Shown in pieces: positions 26,506 through 34,551 of a DNA stretch of 64,000 nt. Position numbers and translations under genes: made by a program. Origin of the DNA: a gamma proteobacterium NOR5-3 (GTDB lineage Bacteria > Pseudomonadota > Gammaproteobacteria > Pseudomonadales > Halieaceae); assembly GCA_000158155.1 (NCBI GenBank), contig DS999405.1, positions 1,906,382 to 1,970,381 on the forward strand. The letters run 5' to 3'. The notes under the pieces are model-generated. The model was not told where the DNA came from. It made no database searches and worked only from the letters and a program-made list of their open reading frames with translations. Within the stretch, counting starts at the first letter, position 1, and the number at the start of each line of letters is the position of its first letter.

Positions 26506-27774
26506 CTAGTCCTCAACACCTTTGGGTTTTCTTTGATTCATAAAACCAAACAGGTAACCCGCGGCCCGGCGTATTTGAATCTCGTCCGCACCCTCGGTAA
26601 TGCGGTAACGACGATGGTGCCGGTAGATGTGTTCGAAAGGTTTGTAGCGCGAGTAACCCATGCCACCGTGCACCTGCATGGCAAAGTCCGCGGCCTCGCA
26701 GCACAGGCGGTTCGCCTGGTAGTTACACATAGAAACCTTGTCTGACACCGAGAACGCGCCGTCTCGATCCATGAGCCAGGCGGTCTTATGAATCAACGCC
26801 CGAAGCATTTCACAACGGGCATTCAGCTCCACCAGGGGAAACTGGATCGCCTGGTTAGAGGCCAGGGGCTTACCAAAAGGTTTCCTGTTTTTGGCGTGCT
26901 CTACCGCTTCGTTCACGCAGTACTGCGCGGCGCCCAAACTCGACGCCGCCTGGCGAATACGATTCTCGTTAAAAAAGTGCTGAATCACCATGAGGCCTTT
27001 GCCTTCGCCACCGAAGATAGCGCCCTGGGGCACGCGCACATCCGTGAAGGAAACGCGGGCATGGTCCGAGGGCATGTTAAAGGTCCACAGGTATTCTTCG
27101 ACTTTGACACCGGATGCTTTCATGGGAACCAGAAACGCGGTGATTCCCAGAGCATCACCCGGGGCCCCGGACGTGCGGGCCATCACCATATCTGCGTCGG
27201 CTGTATGCACGCCGGTATTCCAGGTCTTTTCGCCGTTGATGATCCAGTGGTCGCCATCGCGCACTGCATTGGTCTCCATGTAGGTAGCATCCGAGCCATG
27301 CTCCGGTTCGGTGATCCCAAAGGCAAAGCCCTGACGCGCTGTGGCCATACCGTCCAGCCATTGGGCTTTTTGCTCGTCGGTGCCGTACTTGAGCATCAAC
27401 AGCAAGCCGATGTTGTTACCTACAATGGAGTGTTCATTCTGCAGATCGTTGTGCAGGCCCAGGCCTTTAGCCGCTAAATGCTCGCGAATAATCGCCATAC
27501 CCAGATTGCCACCGTCGCGACCGCCAAATTCAGCGGGGAAGGGGTAATTGAAAATACCCGCTTCTATGGACAGGTCCTTGGCCTTACGCAACAAGGCCTC
27601 CCACTCTTCATTGGGTAACCCGTCGCGATCCCAGTCGGTTCTGGCGTCTTCACGACGATGATCAAAGAAGCGAATATTATCGTCGGCATTCTCCAGGGGC
27701 TTGATCCTGTCCTTTATGAATTGATCAATCTCGCTGAGGAATGCACTCACGTCTGCCGGGATTTCGAAGTCCAT
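26506..27774 (-). CDS. Acyl-CoA dehydrogenase
   Basis: 422 residues with the FAD-dependent dehydrogenase plan. Visible motifs are GFAFGITEPEHGSDATYMETNAV in the middle domain, WIINGEKTWNTG, and a C-terminal helical domain ending CCEAADFAMQVHGGMGYSRYKPFEHIYRHHRRYRITEGADEI. It oxidises an acyl-CoA to the enoyl-CoA in fatty-acid or hydroxyacid breakdown. It is adjacent to the phosphotransferase with a two-base gap, which points to the ACAD10/11-like group. Confidence 0.9.
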   Translation of the reverse strand: MDFEIPADVSAFLSEIDQFIKDRIKPLENADDNIRFFDHRREDARTDWDRDGLPNEEWEALLRKAKDLSIEAGIFNYPFPAEFGGRDGGNLGMAIIREHLAAKGLGLHNDLQNEHSIVGNNIGLLLMLKYGTDEQKAQWLDGMATARQGFAFGITEPEHGSDATYMETNAVRDGDHWIINGEKTWNTGVHTADADMVMARTSGAPGDALGITAFLVPMKASGVKVEEYLWTFNMPSDHARVSFTDVRVPQGAIFGGEGKGLMVIQHFFNENRIRQAASSLGAAQYCVNEAVEHAKNRKPFGKPLASNQAIQFPLVELNARCEMLRALIHKTAWLMDRDGAFSVSDKVSMCNYQANRLCCEAADFAMQVHGGMGYSRYKPFEHIYRHHRRYRITEGADEIQIRRAAGYLFGFMNQRKPKGVED

Positions 27775-27936
27775 TGCGTGTCCTTGTTATCGACTACTTC
27801 TTTTTCATCAAACTAGACATTTGCCCCAAAGGCGAGGCGAAACGACTATGGTAGCGTTAGTCACTGCTGTAACCTAAACCAACTCACTGCGGCGAGCTGC
27901 GCACTCAATACTGCGTTAGATTAAATGGAGATCGCA

Positions 27937-28224
27937 ATGCCTGAGACTACGATCATCGCTCACGTTCGCGCCAAGCGGGGCCATGAAGAATCAGTGGGAA
28001 ATGAACTGGAGAAGTTACTGGCTCCCACACGCTCAGAACCCGGCTGCCTACGCTACGACATGCTGGTAGATGCCGCAGACCCCGCGCACTTTGTGTTCAT
28101 TGAAGCCTGGGAATCGAGCGATGCCCATCATGTGCACCTTGAACAAGGCCACATGGAGGCGTTTTTGATCAACTGCAAAGGCACCATCGCAGAGGCGACG
28201 TTTTACCACCTACAAGACCGGTAG
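27937..28224 (+). CDS. Antibiotic-biosynthesis-monooxygenase (ABM) domain protein
   Basis: 95 residues from ATG 27937, preceded by GGAG at seven bases. It is a single dimeric alpha/beta-barrel domain (TIIAHVRAKRGHEESV..., RSEPGCLRYDMLVD, FVFIEAWESSDAHHVHLEQGHMEAF), like YgiN-type quinol monooxygenases. The reaction is unknown. Its 3' end overlaps the convergent esterase gene by 15 bases. Confidence 0.82.
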   Translation: MPETTIIAHVRAKRGHEESVGNELEKLLAPTRSEPGCLRYDMLVDAADPAHFVFIEAWESSDAHHVHLEQGHMEAFLINCKGTIAEATFYHLQDR

Positions 28225-28875
28225 CACCTGCTGCAACCAGCGCGATATGTCGGCAATCTCCTGCGGGCAGACCGCATGTTCCATGGGGTATTCGCTGTAA
28301 TCCACCGAGTAGTCCATCTCCACCAAACGCTCATAGGCAAGCTTGCCCTGCTGCACGGATACCATGGGATCGTGAGTGCCGTGGCAGATCTTTATGGGTA
28401 TCTGCTTATTGGCGCTATTGGGCGTAATCGTGTCTTTGGTCGCGAAATAGGTTGACAGGCACAGCAAGCCCGCCAGTGGGTACATGTGGGTTAGCGCGGT
28501 TTGATAAGCGACCGCGCCACCTTGAGAGAAACCCGCCAACACAATACGGTCACTGGCAATCCCCCGATCGATTTCCCGATCGATAAGCAAACGCACCTTT
28601 TCTGCTGACTCAATCAACTGCCCGGCATCGACCTTTCGCTCAATATCGATTTCCCTAATGTCATACCAGGCGGGCATCACATAACCGCCGTTGATGGTGA
28701 TGGGGATTGACGGAGCATTGGGAAACACAAAGCGAACAGCCATATCCGCTGGCAGCTTCAACTCGGGGATGATCGGGGCAAAATCGTTGCCGTCTGCACC
28801 CAGGCCATGGAGCCAAATGACGGCGGCATTAGCCGGCGTTGGAGATTCTTTTTCGATGCAGGGAAGCAAAGACAT
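28210..28875 (-). CDS. Carboxylesterase/phospholipase-type alpha/beta hydrolase
   Basis: 221 residues, the typical length of EstB-like carboxylesterases. The nucleophile elbow GFSQGG (Ser near residue 115) follows ADGNDFAPIIPEL and the oxyanion motif LHGLGADG. The acid and His lie in HGTHDPMVS and MEHAVCPQE. Cytoplasmic; probably hydrolyses short-chain esters or acyl thioesters. Confidence 0.88.
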   Translation of the reverse strand: MSLLPCIEKESPTPANAAVIWLHGLGADGNDFAPIIPELKLPADMAVRFVFPNAPSIPITINGGYVMPAWYDIREIDIERKVDAGQLIESAEKVRLLIDREIDRGIASDRIVLAGFSQGGAVAYQTALTHMYPLAGLLCLSTYFATKDTITPNSANKQIPIKICHGTHDPMVSVQQGKLAYERLVEMDYSVDYSEYPMEHAVCPQEIADISRWLQQVLPVL

Positions 28876-29018
28876 AGCAGCGTGCCTTAATGGTAAACAG
28901 GGTGTACCGGGAGTATATACAGGCCCATGGCCGTCTACAGGGCTTTATGCGGCGAAAGTCACCCGTATTGGCGTTATCGCGTTCCGATAGCAAAGGATCA
29001 TGCTCGATGCGCATGGTG

Positions 29019-29882
29019 TTACAGCGGCTTACGCAGCTCCATCTCGTCCGAGCTCCTGTCCGGCATCATCACCATTGCGGCACAGGGATCGTCCCGGGGC
29101 ACGGCGTCAGCGAGCAGCCTGATGTCATAGAGAGCTGTGTCGGCAACCTTCTCGCCCAGAGCACGGGTTTCAAGCTGGCCAACGCTGACCACAACCGTGG
29201 TCGCCGATGCCGCGTTGATAGCCGCTGGAATGCCCCAGTCCTTGCGGGCATGGCCGGTACCGGTAATTACCACCACCGGTCCGCCAGTTTGGGCAAGCGC
29301 ATCCAGACTTGTTCGGGCAAACGCCGCATCGCGTAGGCGCTGGGCTTCGACCATTCCGCCCGGCAAGCCCGGCGGCAACATGTTGCAGTGCGCGTCCTGT
29401 TGAAGCGCTTCCCGGGTCACTTGCTGTTTATCGGGCAAGGGCGCAAGCAGGTCAAACGCTGCCGCATCACCGTCAAAGACCGCGGCGGCGCCTTCGGTAG
29501 TGGCGCGCCTTACACGCTCATTTGACAGCGCCATACCGTAGATTCGAGCATCACCCAGTGCCTCAAAAACGGGTTGGTAGAGCTGCCAGTCGGGCCAGCC
29601 ACTGCCTGACCATTCCAGGGCGTCACGCAAATCCGCACCCCGAGCCGCCATACCGTTGGCGACTGCCGCCTGCTGTGGTGTCAACATCTCGAAAGCCACT
29701 GCGGAGGGCGCCAATGCGCGAATATAGGCGGCCTGCGTCAGATGATGCTGCGGGTTATCGTGCACCTCGCCCACAATGACAATTTGCGCCTCAACCGGGA
29801 TTACCGGGAGGGTTATATCCGTTTGGGCAATTCCCGTGCACGCAGAAAGGATCGGTAACAGGGCGATTAACAAAGTTTTGAT
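29019..29882 (-). CDS. ChaN-like haem-binding lipoprotein with ATC in place of the start codon
   Basis: About 287 residues of the ChaN/DUF399 family (VIVGEVHDNPQHHLTQAAYIRAL, VAFEMLTPQQAA, GTGHARKDWGIPAAI). A lipoprotein signal LLIALLPILSAC is clear. Directly before it, GGAG (29894-29891 on the minus strand) is followed after eight bases by ATC AAA ACT TTG at 29882, exactly where an ATG AAA would be expected. No ATG or GTG occurs in frame nearby. TTG at 29873 is poorly spaced, and TTG at 29969 would add a tail without signal features. Either ATC is a rare start codon, TTG is used, or a point mutation or sequence error has altered the start. Confidence 0.72.
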   Translation of the reverse strand: MKTLLIALLPILSACTGIAQTDITLPVIPVEAQIVIVGEVHDNPQHHLTQAAYIRALAPSAVAFEMLTPQQAAVANGMAARGADLRDALEWSGSGWPDWQLYQPVFEALGDARIYGMALSNERVRRATTEGAAAVFDGDAAAFDLLAPLPDKQQVTREALQQDAHCNMLPPGLPGGMVEAQRLRDAAFARTSLDALAQTGGPVVVITGTGHARKDWGIPAAINAASATTVVVSVGQLETRALGEKVADTALYDIRLLADAVPRDDPCAAMVMMPDRSSDEMELRKPL

Positions 29883-29917
29883 CTTGTGTGCTCCATAAGC
29901 TGTTCGCTGGTAGCGAT

Positions 29918-31132
29918 TTAAGCCAGCTCTTTTCGATCGCCGTAAAGTCGATAAAATATTTTTATCCAAAAGGGTGAAAACAGCGTCGTGTAGGCAATGA
30001 CCAACACGATAGCGGCATAGGTCGGGCCATCAAAGATTCCGGCGACACGGCCAAGCTCGGCGAAGATAAGACCGACCTCACCCCGGGGCACCATCGCCAT
30101 ACCCACGGCTGTTTTCATCAGCCAGTGCTCTCCCTTTAATACGAAGCCGCCGGCGATTTTTCCTGCGATGGCCACGATGGCGAGACTGAGGGAAAACAGC
30201 CAGACAAAGGCTGACCCCCAGTCGACCTCGCGAAGGTCCAGGGACAAGCCCACGGTGACAAAGAATATGGGCGTGAACAGGGAGACGATGGGGCTCATCT
30301 CACGCTGGACTTTCTCGGCAAAGTTGGGGTCTCGCCCCAGGGCTGCGCCAAAGGGAAGAAAAAATCGACGCGAAAGGGCCAGTCCGGCGGCAAAGCCACC
30401 CAGCAGTTCTGGCGCTCCCGACGCGTGCGCTGCCCAGGCGAAGAGCATCACCAGTGCAACCACAAGCGTGGCAACCACTCCGGTACTCTCATCATTGGAG
30501 GCAAAACGACTGATCAGTGCAGACAGTATCTTGGCCAGGACCGGTGCAAGCACAAAAAATAAACCCACGAGCAGGGCCAGGCGCCCGACATTGATCATGC
30601 TGAGGTCGCCCGTTTGTGCGAATTCGTACAAGAAGGCCAGCAACAGTACGCCTAGAACGTCGTCTATCACCGCGGCACCGAGAACAAGCTGGCCCTCCCG
30701 GCTGTCTTGCCGGCCGACATCGCGCAGAATACGTACCGTCACACCGATGCTTGTCGCGGTCAGTGTTCCGCCAATAAACAGGGCGAGTAGCAGCTCCTGC
30801 CCAAACACATAGCGACTGACGCCAAAGCCCAGCGCAAAGGGTAGAAAAAAACCACCAAGCGCCACTGCCACCGAGCGCCATCCCGACTGGGCCAGGCGAG
30901 AAAGATCGGTGTCTACCCCTACCTCAAACAGCAGCAGGATGATGCCAAGCTCGGCCAGTAAACGGATCAGCTCTGTGGGCTCGAGCCAGCCCAGAAGGCT
31001 GGGTCCCAGAATAATGCCGGCGACCAGTTCACCGATAACGCTGGGAGCGCCAAAGCGTGACGCAAGCGTAGACGCACCCCGGGCAGCAACAAGAATAATT
31101 GCCAGTTGCAGAAAAATTTGCGATGCATCCAT
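29918..31132 (-). CDS. CPA2-type cation/proton antiporter (KefB-like)
   Basis: 404 residues with about 12 membrane helices. The family opening (ASRFGAPSVIGELVAGIILGPSLLGWL) and the ELGIILLLFEVGVDTDLSRL segment of CPA2 exchangers are present. The membrane carboxylate pair lies in the region VLGAAVIDDVLGVLLLAFLYEF (DD). There is no C-terminal TrkA-N or TrkA-C regulatory domain. It should exchange Na+ or K+ for protons in the inner membrane. The ChaN-like gene follows on the same strand. Confidence 0.88.
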   Translation of the reverse strand: MDASQIFLQLAIILVAARGASTLASRFGAPSVIGELVAGIILGPSLLGWLEPTELIRLLAELGIILLLFEVGVDTDLSRLAQSGWRSVAVALGGFFLPFALGFGVSRYVFGQELLLALFIGGTLTATSIGVTVRILRDVGRQDSREGQLVLGAAVIDDVLGVLLLAFLYEFAQTGDLSMINVGRLALLVGLFFVLAPVLAKILSALISRFASNDESTGVVATLVVALVMLFAWAAHASGAPELLGGFAAGLALSRRFFLPFGAALGRDPNFAEKVQREMSPIVSLFTPIFFVTVGLSLDLREVDWGSAFVWLFSLSLAIVAIAGKIAGGFVLKGEHWLMKTAVGMAMVPRGEVGLIFAELGRVAGIFDGPTYAAIVLVIAYTTLFSPFWIKIFYRLYGDRKELA

Positions 31133-31317
31133 GGCTCTGCCTGCTTTTCGTTCCTGGTGCTTACATCAAGCTGTGGTTGCAGATCGGCGAACGCCTTCCG
31201 CCTTCAAAGTATAAGGAATTGTGCCTAAAAAGACGTAGCCTTCGGATGCGCATCGCACTTTTTGCAGACCCGCAGGGACCGGCAATGCATATCGAGCCGG
31301 TGGACGATTCGCGCCGT

Positions 31318-31725
31318 TCAGAACGCCCGAAGCAGTACGGCCGCCATCGCCGCAATCTGACAAAGACCCACAAAAACTGACAGCAAGTGCAATCGCGAAA
31401 AACGCTGGCGGTCACCGGCATCCGAGGCGGCATTTATTGCCGGCATCAGCTGCTGTCGTAAGGGCACTGTACTGAGTGCGATGACGGCAAGAACAAGGCT
31501 GCTGCCAAGGTCGATATTCACCAGCAACACAGCAGCGACCACAGAGGTGACAATAAGCCAAAGATAAAACTGCACAAACGCTTTGCGCAACAAAGCTCCC
31601 GCTTCGCTGGGAGGCAGCACTTTAAACAAAAACGCAGCGAAGGCCGATGAGTAGAGCAGCGACCCACCGAACAGGAACGCCACCACAAGCTGGGCAGCTG
31701 CGAGCTGCCAGTACAGGACGCTCAT
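31318..31725 (-). CDS. DUF4149-like four-helix membrane protein
   Basis: 135 residues with four hydrophobic segments and the pattern SLLYSSAFAAFLFKVLPPSEAGALLRKAFVQFY, which resembles the DUF4149/TMEM205 family. Function unknown. Its ATG overlaps the TGA of the small upstream gene by four bases, suggesting a two-gene unit. The 185 bases between it and the antiporter start hold no supported gene. Confidence 0.7.
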   Translation of the reverse strand: MSVLYWQLAAAQLVVAFLFGGSLLYSSAFAAFLFKVLPPSEAGALLRKAFVQFYLWLIVTSVVAAVLLVNIDLGSSLVLAVIALSTVPLRQQLMPAINAASDAGDRQRFSRLHLLSVFVGLCQIAAMAAVLLRAF

Positions 31726-31904
31726 AGCTCCACAGTCCAGGCTATACCCATGGGAGCCTGGTCGCCCCGGGCGAGCTCGAGCCAGCCGTTACACCAGCCA
31801 TTTGCATGCACGCGCTTACCGGCAAAAACCGGGCAATGACAAGACCTGCGCGGGCAACGGCCGAGGACTGTAAAAAATTTGCGACGATTGACGTTGTTCA
31901 TCAT
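31722..31904 (-). CDS. Small Cys-containing protein
   Basis: 60 residues. Four closely spaced Cys are seen in RCPRRSCHCPVFAGKRVHANGWCNGW. An N-terminal NRRKFF resembles a twin-arginine start, but no hydrophobic stretch follows. The stop overlaps the start of the DUF4149 gene (ATGA), which is the main reason to accept it as real. The Cys pattern could bind zinc. No family recognised. Confidence 0.45.
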   Translation of the reverse strand: MMNNVNRRKFFTVLGRCPRRSCHCPVFAGKRVHANGWCNGWLELARGDQAPMGIAWTVEL

Positions 31905-32254
31905 GAACGCTTCGTTTGAATTTATCGGTAACTAACGGTACGGCGGCCCCTGAATGATCGGCTCACCGGTGTTCAGCTTTCGTCGCGGTCAAGCGCCGAG
32001 CGCAGAAAGCAACAAATTTGATGCACCATAGACGGATTGATTCAAGGGTAGCTGTGATCTCTCGCTGTGCCAGCAAGTCTTCGCTGTCGCAGTCACGCAG
32101 GTTCAAGTTCAGGATTGCAATGCAATAAAGACGGGAGTTAAATCACGCGGTACAGGTGCCTGACGCAGAGCGTGGCATTCAACCGGCGGCTGCACACCCG
32201 TATCAAGCCTGCGTTAACGCCGCCATACTCAGGAAATTACTGGAAGTCACTGCA
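31905..32254. promoter_or_regulatory. 350-base divergent intergenic region upstream of the phytochrome gene
   Basis: No supported gene is seen. The most notable element is a 13-base dyad, ATTGCA-A-TGCAAT, at 32114-32126, about 130 bases before the phytochrome start. An AT-rich stretch AATAAAGA follows. The region must hold promoters for both flanking genes, but no convincing -35/-10 pair could be picked out. Confidence 0.4.
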
Positions 32255-33763
32255 ATGCAAGAAGCCACACCGCCGGTAGACCTCGATGCCTGCGAGCAAG
32301 AACCCCTGGCCTTTTCAGGAAGCATTCAAGACGTCGGCGGATTGATCGCAACCAAGGCGAACGATGGTAGCGTTTGCTACCTTAGCGACAATATCGAACG
32401 CTGGTTTGATATCCCCCCTGACCCAAAAACACCAACTCTGGACTCGCTGTTCTTCGACAACTGCGATTACTTCTCTCACCGCCAACGCTCCATATTCAAA
32501 GGCAAGCATTTTTTGATTGCGAATGTTACGAGCAATCGTGGGGTAGAAGGCGACGTCATGCTCAGCGTTAATGAGTCGTTACACATCTATGAGTTTGAAC
32601 CTAAGCCCTCACCCGCCACCCCTGAAAATAAAACGGCAGAGTCAGCTCCAGGTTTTGTCCATGATAGCAACAAGCTCCCCGGCAGCATCGAGGTCGAGAA
32701 GCTCATTCGCCGTATTCATGCGCTAACGCATTACCCCAAAATTATGCTCTATCGTTTTTTGGACGGTGACGCGGGCGAGGTGGTCGCCGAGCTGAGCGAT
32801 CCCGGTCTTGCCAGTTATCAGGGTCTTCGTTTTCCCGCATCCGATATCCCGCAAATTGCGCGGGCGCTGTACATCGACAATCCATTTCGACTGATCTTTG
32901 ACACACAAATGCCTACCAGTCAGGTCAAGGGGCTGTCGGCTGAGCCTGCTGAGGTACCGGACCTGAGCCTTTCTACTCTGCGCAGCGTTTCACCGGTGCA
33001 CCTTGAATATCTGGGTAACATGGGCGTTCGATCGTCTGCGTCTTTTCCTGTGGTGGTTATGGGGCGTCTGTGGGGCTTGCTGGCATTGCATGCGGTTACG
33101 GCGACGCCCATTCCAATAGCTCAGCGCGTAGCAGTAACCGCAATGATCGAACAACGCCTTGCTCGGGAGCTGATGAACTCGCAAATCAACGAGGATCACG
33201 CTCTGTTCAACAGCAATGCCGAGCGACTGCGCTTCTGCGCCAAGGCGCTTATCGCCATGCGTGACGGAGACACGGACGTCCCCTTGCCTAACGGGTTGTT
33301 TGAGCTTGTAGACTGTGACGCTCTCATCGTAAATCTCAACGGCGAATGCATTTACAGAGACGAGCTCATCGAACCGGAGGCCGCATGGGCAATTACCGAA
33401 GTCGGTCGGCGCGAGGCATCCAGAAACGTGTTCAAGACCGATTCGCTAGCGCGCTATATGACGCAGACCGACGCCTTGCGTCAGCGCGCCAGCGGCCTGC
33501 TCTATTGCAGCTGCGGTCCCGATACGGCGGGACCGCAGCTGGAGATTATGTGGCTAAAGTCTGAGCAAACCGTCAAGGTTAGCTGGGCAGGCAAGCCCGA
33601 CAAGGTCCACTCCGAAATTAATGGTGAGACGCGCATTTCGCCCCGACGATCCTTTGAGGCGTGGAACGATGAAATCTATGGCCACTCCGATGCCTGGGAC
33701 AGCTCTAATGTGATGCTTGCCAGCAAGCTGATGGTTGCCGTACTTACACGTTCAGTCGGCTGA
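32255..33763 (+). CDS. bphP: Bacteriophytochrome reduced to PAS-GAF-PHY photosensory core
   Basis: 502 residues from ATG 32255 (GGAAG about nine bases upstream). The N-terminal Cys13 in DACEQEPLAFSGSIQ matches the biliverdin-attachment Cys of bacteriophytochromes. The PAS domain covers about 20-120. The GAF domain has the bilin-pocket motif FPASDIPQIARALYIDNP near 194, and the PHY domain has the tongue motif SPRRSFEAW near 462. The protein stops right after PHY, with no histidine kinase or other output. It should sense red/far-red light with biliverdin and pass the signal to a separate partner, perhaps one of the cyclase/phosphodiesterase or CheB/CheR proteins encoded downstream. Its 3' end overlaps the heme oxygenase gene by 12 bases. 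Confidence 0.9.
   Translation: MQEATPPVDLDACEQEPLAFSGSIQDVGGLIATKANDGSVCYLSDNIERWFDIPPDPKTPTLDSLFFDNCDYFSHRQRSIFKGKHFLIANVTSNRGVEGDVMLSVNESLHIYEFEPKPSPATPENKTAESAPGFVHDSNKLPGSIEVEKLIRRIHALTHYPKIMLYRFLDGDAGEVVAELSDPGLASYQGLRFPASDIPQIARALYIDNPFRLIFDTQMPTSQVKGLSAEPAEVPDLSLSTLRSVSPVHLEYLGNMGVRSSASFPVVVMGRLWGLLALHAVTATPIPIAQRVAVTAMIEQRLARELMNSQINEDHALFNSNAERLRFCAKALIAMRDGDTDVPLPNGLFELVDCDALIVNLNGECIYRDELIEPEAAWAITEVGRREASRNVFKTDSLARYMTQTDALRQRASGLLYCSCGPDTAGPQLEIMWLKSEQTVKVSWAGKPDKVHSEINGETRISPRRSFEAWNDEIYGHSDAWDSSNVMLASKLMVAVLTRSVG
33508..33541. repeat. Perfect 14-bp inverted repeat inside the phytochrome gene
   Basis: CAGCTGCGGTCCCG (33508-33521) and CGGGACCGCAGCTG (33528-33541) are exact reverse complements separated by ATACGG. 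The predicted RNA hairpin is GC-rich and very stable. It encodes part of the PHY region (CSCGPDTAGPQLE). It may slow ribosomes, terminate antisense or sense transcription, or be chance. Confidence 0.75.
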
Positions 33764-34354
33764 CGACCTGTCACGGCGCTGCTGAGCGGCTTGCATCGCC
33801 TGCGCTATGAGTCCGTAGCTAAGTTTGGCGCCGCTGATAACCGGCTCAAGCAACTCCGAGTGCTCCAGAATGCCACTAAAATGCGCATCGAATTGCTGCC
33901 AGCGTCTGTGCTCCGGCTCGCCCCGCTCCGCCAGATAGCGTACCGGCAAGTCAGCACCGAGATGCCTGCGAAGTTGTGGCGCTATTACAGCACCACCCAG
34001 CGCCGCTCCCTCCAGCACATACCAGGCTCCGAGCCACTCGGCTTCTGACTCAATGGCGGGGCATTGGAATGGCGATGGCGACAACGCATGTGATGCGCAC
34101 GCGTCGAGATCGTTGAGATCAGCCAGCAGAAACCTGGGAAGATCCGCGGGCGACAACACGGGATGCGCGTAGCCATCGAGCGCATCATCCATGGCGGCGC
34201 AAAAAGGGGCAAGCGATTGATAAAGGCACTGCAGTAGCGCCTGATAGTCCCTTCTAGAGGGACGGGGCGACATCAAGCGCCGCATAATTTCACTACGCTC
34301 CAGCTCATCGTGTGCGGCGCTGCAGCGTTTTCGTAAACGCTCGCGCTGATTCAA
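33752..34354 (-). CDS. bphO: Heme oxygenase (biliverdin-forming), BphO type
   Basis: 200 residues from TTG 34354, which has GGAG five bases upstream; an in-frame TTG at 34417 has no such site. The haem-ligand His is in RLRKRCSAAHDELERS, and the distal helix motif is AWYVLEGAALGGAVIAPQL. Soluble and without membrane anchor, it is like bacterial BphO. It opens haem to biliverdin, the chromophore of the convergent phytochrome. The genes share 12 bases at their 3' ends, so they are linked but not co-transcribed. Confidence 0.85.
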   Translation of the reverse strand: MNQRERLRKRCSAAHDELERSEIMRRLMSPRPSRRDYQALLQCLYQSLAPFCAAMDDALDGYAHPVLSPADLPRFLLADLNDLDACASHALSPSPFQCPAIESEAEWLGAWYVLEGAALGGAVIAPQLRRHLGADLPVRYLAERGEPEHRRWQQFDAHFSGILEHSELLEPVISGAKLSYGLIAQAMQAAQQRRDRSSAD

Positions 34355-34481
34355 GACAACTCCATCCAACTTATATCCGCCTTTGCCCGAAACCGATTTC
34401 CAATGATGCAGCGGCAACGCCTACTGCAGGGGTGTACAGTTTAGGTAGGGAAAACCTATAATCGCCGGAGTGTACATTAAA

Positions 34482-34523
34482 CGCTAAAACCCATAGTTAG
34501 AAGGAGCTTTCAGTGTTTTAGCG
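34482..34523. promoter_or_regulatory. Inverted repeat upstream of the CheB/CheR gene
   Basis: CGCTAAAAC (34482-34490) and GTTTTAGCG (34515-34523) are perfect 9-bp arms separated by 24 bases, ending 28 bases before ATG 34552. The repeat could be an operator or fold in the leader RNA. It lies between the divergent heme oxygenase and CheB/CheR genes. Confidence 0.45.
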
Positions 34524-34551
34524 GTAATCTAAAAAGAGGTAGAAAATCTAG

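Noticed and set aside
31099..31380. Open frame of 93 codons on the plus strand between the antiporter and DUF4149 genes
   Set aside because: Overlaps the ends of both genes on the other strand; the Arg/Lys-rich product has no recognisable family or ribosome site.
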